The position numbers were made by a program, and so were the translations under genes. DNA of 16,948 nucleotides from Gammaproteobacteria bacterium (lineage in GTDB: Bacteria > Pseudomonadota > Gammaproteobacteria > UBA9214), in NCBI GenBank assembly GCA_030632175.1, contig DAOVVG010000027.1:1-16948 (forward strand), read 5' to 3'. How positions within the stretch are numbered: the first letter of the stretch is position 1; each line of letters starts with the position of its first letter. The notes under the pieces are model-generated. The model was not told the origin of the DNA, did no database searches, and saw nothing but the letters and a program-made list of their open reading frames with translations. Of this stretch, positions 13,843 through 16,948 are shown one piece after another.

Positions 13843-15306
13843 TTACTGTAAATAGGACGGCCGTGAATACGTGGGTCGGTAATAAGGTTGCGGCGCTACC
13901 GGTTGTTGCGGATTATAGCCGTAGGCGGGGTAATAATACCCGGGTCGCGGCGCGACTGGCCGGCTGACCTGGGGGGCAACCCCTGTATGCTGCTGTGGTG
14001 CAGGTACTCGTCGGTTCCCGGTAGCTGCCCGCTTGCCAGTCATCGCTCCCGTGTCGTTTCTGTCTGCTGGTCGCAGCGGTTGTTGGCGGACGGCCGGCGT
14101 TGGCCAGCCGGGACGTGCGGTGGGTGCCCAGTTGCCTGTTTGCGTGTTTGTTGTTGCAGTTTTGGCAACCGGTTTTCCGGTGACTGCTGCGATGGCTTCC
14201 TGTGCTGATTTTCCAGTTGCCGGGGATGCCTGTTCAGTCTTTGGATTACCCTGAGTTGCCGCGATATCGGCAGTGTCGTCGTCACTGAACCAGGCACCGG
14301 CGCCCAGAATTCCAATGAATAGAATGATGCCGGTTAACAGGATCGGGCGTATTGGACGCCGGTTGCTGCTGGCAGCTGATATGGCTGCAGCCAGCTGTGC
14401 AGCCTCTTGTGCAGGCGGCACTTCTGCCCGTTTTTCCTGCGTCTTTTCCATGGCCTCTACAGGTACGGCGGCGTTGTCACGGGAGGCCGTTGCTGTCACC
14501 GCATCCGGTTTGTCCGAGAGCGGTGTTGGTGGTGCAGGTTGTGTTACAGCAGTTTCCCCGGACACGGCCTGCCCGGTAGTCTTCGCTGACGACACTTCTT
14601 TCACTGTTTGTTTTACAGCTATGCTGGCAGCTGTTGTTTTTGTTTCAGGGGTTTTCGATGTGGCCGGTTTTATTACTCCGGTCCTGGTTGATGCGGGTGT
14701 GTTGGTCGGACTCGTATCCTGCTTTGTTTCAGGCGACTGCGAGAGGCTACTGGCCGGAACTGATGCCATGTCAGCGCTTGCATCCTGCTTTGCATCAGAT
14801 TGCACCGCTTCAAGTGTCGGCATGGTCTGCTTACGGTGATTGTCGGGAGTAGAAGGTGTTATCTCTGCCTTGGCCAGTAAAGTCTGTGCCCGTTCACTTT
14901 GATTGGCGCGAACTGCCTTTAAGGCATTGGCCGCCTGTGCCGCCATCCAGGAGAGGGACTTTGAGTCTTCCGTTGTGGCATCAGTGGCAGTTTTTCCAGG
15001 GAGGCGGGTTGTTGTCCCGGAGACGTGGGTGATGTCTTTCTGTTTAGCCGGTTTACTGGCGGGCTTTGTGCCTGCTTTCGCCTTGGTTTTCTTGCGCGCG
15101 GTTTTTTTCCGGGTGGCAGTCTTCTTGCTGGCTGCCTTCTTTGGATTAGCTGCTTTCTTTTTGGCTGTTGTTTTCTTCTTTACCGATTTGGTACTTGATT
15201 TGGCCTTTTTAGAGGTGGCTTTCCGGGCAGACTTCTTTCTGGTGCTGTCTCTTTTTTCCTTTACAGGCGTTTTTTTTGCTTTATTGCCGGTTGCCGTACT
15301 GCCCAT
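13843..15306 (-). CDS. Membrane protein with histone-H1-like Lys/Ala-rich N-terminus and Pro/Tyr-rich tail
   Basis: The 487-residue product starts at the ATG read from 15306, with AGAGG just upstream; an in-frame start at 15426 would add 40 residues of unrelated composition. Residues about 8-92 are dominated by Lys, Ala, Thr and Arg in KKTA/KKAA-like units, as in histone-H1-like bacterial proteins and AlgP. Residues 118-150 form an alanine-rich amphipathic stretch, then a Thr/Ser/Pro/Ala linker to about 315. One transmembrane helix lies at 321-340 (ILLTGIILFIGILGAGAWF region), followed by an Asp-rich boundary, a long Thr/Pro/Gln-rich segment, and a C-terminus rich in Tyr, Pro and Arg (YYYPAYGYNPQQ). 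The positive-inside rule puts the basic tail in the cytoplasm, where it could bind DNA or RNA. No enzymatic domain is visible. Confidence 0.85.
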   Translation of the reverse strand: MGSTATGNKAKKTPVKEKRDSTRKKSARKATSKKAKSSTKSVKKKTTAKKKAANPKKAASKKTATRKKTARKKTKAKAGTKPASKPAKQKDITHVSGTTTRLPGKTATDATTEDSKSLSWMAAQAANALKAVRANQSERAQTLLAKAEITPSTPDNHRKQTMPTLEAVQSDAKQDASADMASVPASSLSQSPETKQDTSPTNTPASTRTGVIKPATSKTPETKTTAASIAVKQTVKEVSSAKTTGQAVSGETAVTQPAPPTPLSDKPDAVTATASRDNAAVPVEAMEKTQEKRAEVPPAQEAAQLAAAISAASSNRRPIRPILLTGIILFIGILGAGAWFSDDDTADIAATQGNPKTEQASPATGKSAQEAIAAVTGKPVAKTATTNTQTGNWAPTARPGWPTPAVRQQPLRPADRNDTGAMTGKRAATGNRRVPAPQQHTGVAPQVSRPVAPRPGYYYPAYGYNPQQPVAPQPYYRPTYSRPSYLQ

Positions 15307-15360
15307 AACTGCCTCTAAAAACAATGTTGTCCTGATCGAAGCCGCCATCATTCCCAATGT

Positions 15361-15381
15361 TGCCGGTATTTTCAACCGGCA
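15361..15381 (-). other. Perfect 7-bp hairpin upstream of the histone-tailed protein gene
   Basis: TGCCGGT and ACCGGCA flank a 7-nt loop, 54 bases before the start codon at 15306. No U tract follows on either strand, so it is not a terminator. It could be an operator or a leader hairpin, or chance. Confidence 0.3.
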
Positions 15382-15500
15382 TAATCGTGGGGATGACGTG
15401 ATGTGCCGACATTTATTAGGGGGCACCGGTACCTGGGTTGTTAAATAAGGTCTTTCTGGCTGGTGGCTACCTGTTAGTTTCCGGAAAAATGAAATACGAG

Positions 15501-16643
15501 CTAAAAAGGCAGCCGGATCTCTTCTGCGCGCTCCATGGTTTCGATGGCCTTTTCCAGATCCACCTGGTCCGGGTTGTCGGTTGACTGCTGTTTGAGTCGA
15601 TTGAAGAGTTCGGCCTGATCCCAGGTTTCCTGGTTGCCCTGTCCATCCTGAACGTATGCCGCCCAGGGTATGAACTTGGTGAGCGGAAACAGTTGCCCGT
15701 CCTGTGGCGATATGTCCACGTTCAGTCCTGAGAGAAACAGCACTTTTTTCCCCTTGTAGGCAGGTTCCTGAACAATGGTTCTAAAAGCGCGATCAAACTC
15801 AACCTGGGTGTTGGCCTGGGCTGCGGTCAGTGCGGGCCAGTCGGATGTCACCACATAGGGCATGACATTGATGAGGTTCTTTTCAAGATGGTCACGGCCT
15901 TCGGAGTGATGGCTGATATTGCGACGGAAGAAGAAAAGATCGGGATGCAAATGTTGGCCAATGGGTGCTCCGCGACCTGATTCCCAGTTGTACCCTTTCA
16001 GGTGCTCATGCAGGGCAGGTGATACGGAGAATACCTTTGAAGTGCTGAGCGACTGTTCCGGTGCAGGAGCACCCTGTGCATCAAGCTGGACGAATCGATC
16101 GAGTTTAAGTAGCAAGCCCTGTTCACGTTCAAGGTGCAGCAACTGGTTGTCTATGACTACTTTATATTCATTTTCCTCTTTATATAAGTAGATGTTGTTT
16201 CGCGCGAATTCGTATTCATGCAAATACCAGTCGAGTGCACCACAGATCTTGCCGCAGTTTGATGTTTCACGCTGATTTTCTGTTTGCAGGCGCCGGTAAA
16301 CGCCAAAACGTTGTGTCTCCGGGTCAAAGCCAACATGACTTGCCTGGATGATGAACAGGTCTTTACCGTGTTGTGCGTATGGGCCATGCCGGTCGGTTGC
16401 GACGATCCCGCCTACCAGTCCGTGGTTGAACGGAAAGGTGCCGAAGTGCTTGGCAATAAGAATTATCGGGTAGCCCTGACTTTCATCCGAACAAAACGCC
16501 CGTGAGGGAGTGATCTTGCCCTGTTCAAAGTCCAGTGATCGGGCAAGATTATAGACCCGCGGGACAAATCGACTGTAGCGCATGGAGACCTCCGCCATGT
16601 GAAAGGCGCCCAGCAAGTTGGAGATTAAACCGGTCCCGTACAT
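15501..16643 (-). CDS. Divergent LCIB-like carbonic-anhydrase-fold protein with long C-terminal extension
   Basis: The 380-residue product has no signal peptide or membrane helix. Its N-terminal 140 residues follow the LCIB-type (PF18599) zinc-site layout as I recall it: a CSDE motif (Cys51, Asp53), FGTFPFNHGLVGGI (67-80) in place of the family's FxxPFxxGGLAGIPF, ASHVGFD with His103 where the family has PHVGI, RRLQ (117-120), and SNCGKICGAL (128-137) where the family has S-x-C-G-A. Cys51, His103 and Cys130 would be the Zn ligands. LCIB proteins interconvert CO2 and bicarbonate in algal and some bacterial carbon-concentrating systems. The family's GKTG segment is absent. Residues 150-380 match nothing I recognise, and include KKVLFLSGLNVDISPQDG. 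The ATG follows AGGTCAGGAT. Catalytic activity is uncertain; a non-catalytic relative is possible. Confidence 0.6.
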   Translation of the reverse strand: MYGTGLISNLLGAFHMAEVSMRYSRFVPRVYNLARSLDFEQGKITPSRAFCSDESQGYPIILIAKHFGTFPFNHGLVGGIVATDRHGPYAQHGKDLFIIQASHVGFDPETQRFGVYRRLQTENQRETSNCGKICGALDWYLHEYEFARNNIYLYKEENEYKVVIDNQLLHLEREQGLLLKLDRFVQLDAQGAPAPEQSLSTSKVFSVSPALHEHLKGYNWESGRGAPIGQHLHPDLFFFRRNISHHSEGRDHLEKNLINVMPYVVTSDWPALTAAQANTQVEFDRAFRTIVQEPAYKGKKVLFLSGLNVDISPQDGQLFPLTKFIPWAAYVQDGQGNQETWDQAELFNRLKQQSTDNPDQVDLEKAIETMERAEEIRLPF

Positions 16644-16672
16644 ATCCTGACCTCAATAATTTGCGGAAGATT

Positions 16673-16843
16673 ATGAATTATTACCGTATCACTGACTTTA
16701 CCATGTTTGGTATTGTTTCGGCCTGCATAATATTGGTGGAATGCTGGATCTGCTGGAAGTTAAAATCCGGGAGGGGTGCCGGTTCGATCAAAGCACGCTA
16801 TGCTGTGACACTAACCTCCGAACCGGATCAGGAAATACAATGA
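16673..16843 (+). CDS. Small single-pass membrane protein of unknown function
   Basis: The 56-residue product starts at the ATG at 16673 with GGAAGA (16665-16670) just upstream. One hydrophobic segment spans about residues 9-29 (FTMFGIVSACIILVECWICW), including three cysteines, followed by a basic KLKSGRG stretch and a polar tail. The positive charge after the helix suggests an N-out, C-in orientation. Its stop overlaps the next start in ATGA, so the two are likely translated together. The divergent gene begins only 29 bp away. Confidence 0.6.
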   Translation: MNYYRITDFTMFGIVSACIILVECWICWKLKSGRGAGSIKARYAVTLTSEPDQEIQ

Positions 16844-16948
16844 CGGGTATTTTGAGAACAGTTGGTACGGTCGGACTGCTGGCGTGTGGATTTGCTATGG
16901 CGTGGCTTGCCCATGCCGGGGTCCAGCGCAGCAGCAACGAGGAAAATG
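16840..16948 (+). CDS. Start of a protein with an N-terminal signal or anchor (3'-truncated by window edge)
   Basis: The ATG at 16840 overlaps the preceding stop as ATGA and is preceded by AGGA-like CAGGAAA. The 36 visible residues begin MTGILRTVGTVGLLACGFAM and continue through AWLAHAGVQ, then SSNEEN, which fits a signal peptide or a single membrane anchor with cleavage possible after AHA. The rest lies outside the window, so no function can be assigned. Confidence 0.6.
   Translation, partial: MTGILRTVGTVGLLACGFAMAWLAHAGVQRSSNEEN

Noticed and set aside
14273..14839. Long + strand reading frames opposite the histone-tailed protein gene
   Set aside because: Antisense shadows caused by its biased Ala/Thr/Pro/Lys codons; hydrophobic low-complexity translations with no ribosome binding site or family resemblance.
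15036..15300. Pyrimidine-rich, repeat-like + strand stretch
   Set aside because: Fully explained by the Lys/Ala-rich coding on the minus strand (AAG, AAA and GCx codons), not an independent DNA repeat.

Overview
The window is an ordinary-looking stretch of bacterial chromosome, probably from a gammaproteobacterium outside the enterics. The evidence is the mix of GloA, a YpfJ-type zinc peptidase, SlyX and PurT, each close in length and motifs to its gammaproteobacterial counterpart. Base composition looks moderately GC-rich and even. I see no insertion sequence, phage gene, CRISPR array, rRNA or tRNA. No gap between genes exceeds about 260 bases.

Left third (1-5146): the 3' end of argG, then gloA. 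These are followed by a convergent single-pass membrane protein of unknown function. Divergent from it is a ypfJ-type peptidase, followed on the + strand by a fumarylacetoacetate-hydrolase-family enzyme and a sodium:solute symporter. The last two may form a substrate-uptake and catabolism pair.

Middle (5147-11105): a small Arg-rich protein whose ribosome binding site is a run of eight G, then a 434-residue membrane-anchored protein that looks like a distant paralogue of the one at 980-1681. A minus-strand block follows: a small secreted protein, an EamA/DMT transporter, a membrane protein of unknown function, slyX and purT. The EamA gene has a GTG start and lies just behind a strong intrinsic terminator. 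An upstream segment can pair with the terminator's 5' arm, so the leader has the geometry of a transcription attenuator.

Right third (11106-16948): an orphan, secreted secretin-like protein without a recognisable gated-pore region; a DUF5329-like secreted protein followed after 4 nt by a putative lipoprotein of the endonuclease/exonuclease/phosphatase superfamily; a convergent membrane protein with a histone-H1-like lysine/alanine-rich N-terminus and a Pro/Tyr-rich C-terminus; and a 380-residue protein whose first 140 residues carry the zinc-site pattern of LCIB-type carbonic anhydrases. Divergent from that gene, only 29 bp away, is a pair of small membrane proteins joined by an ATGA overlap; the second runs off the end.

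The most interesting items are the attenuator-like leader of the EamA gene, the divergent LCIB-like protein with its long uncharacterised C-terminus, the dispersed pair of SER(E/D)LN membrane proteins, the orphan mini-secretin, and the histone-tailed membrane protein. No single multi-gene novel system is evident.
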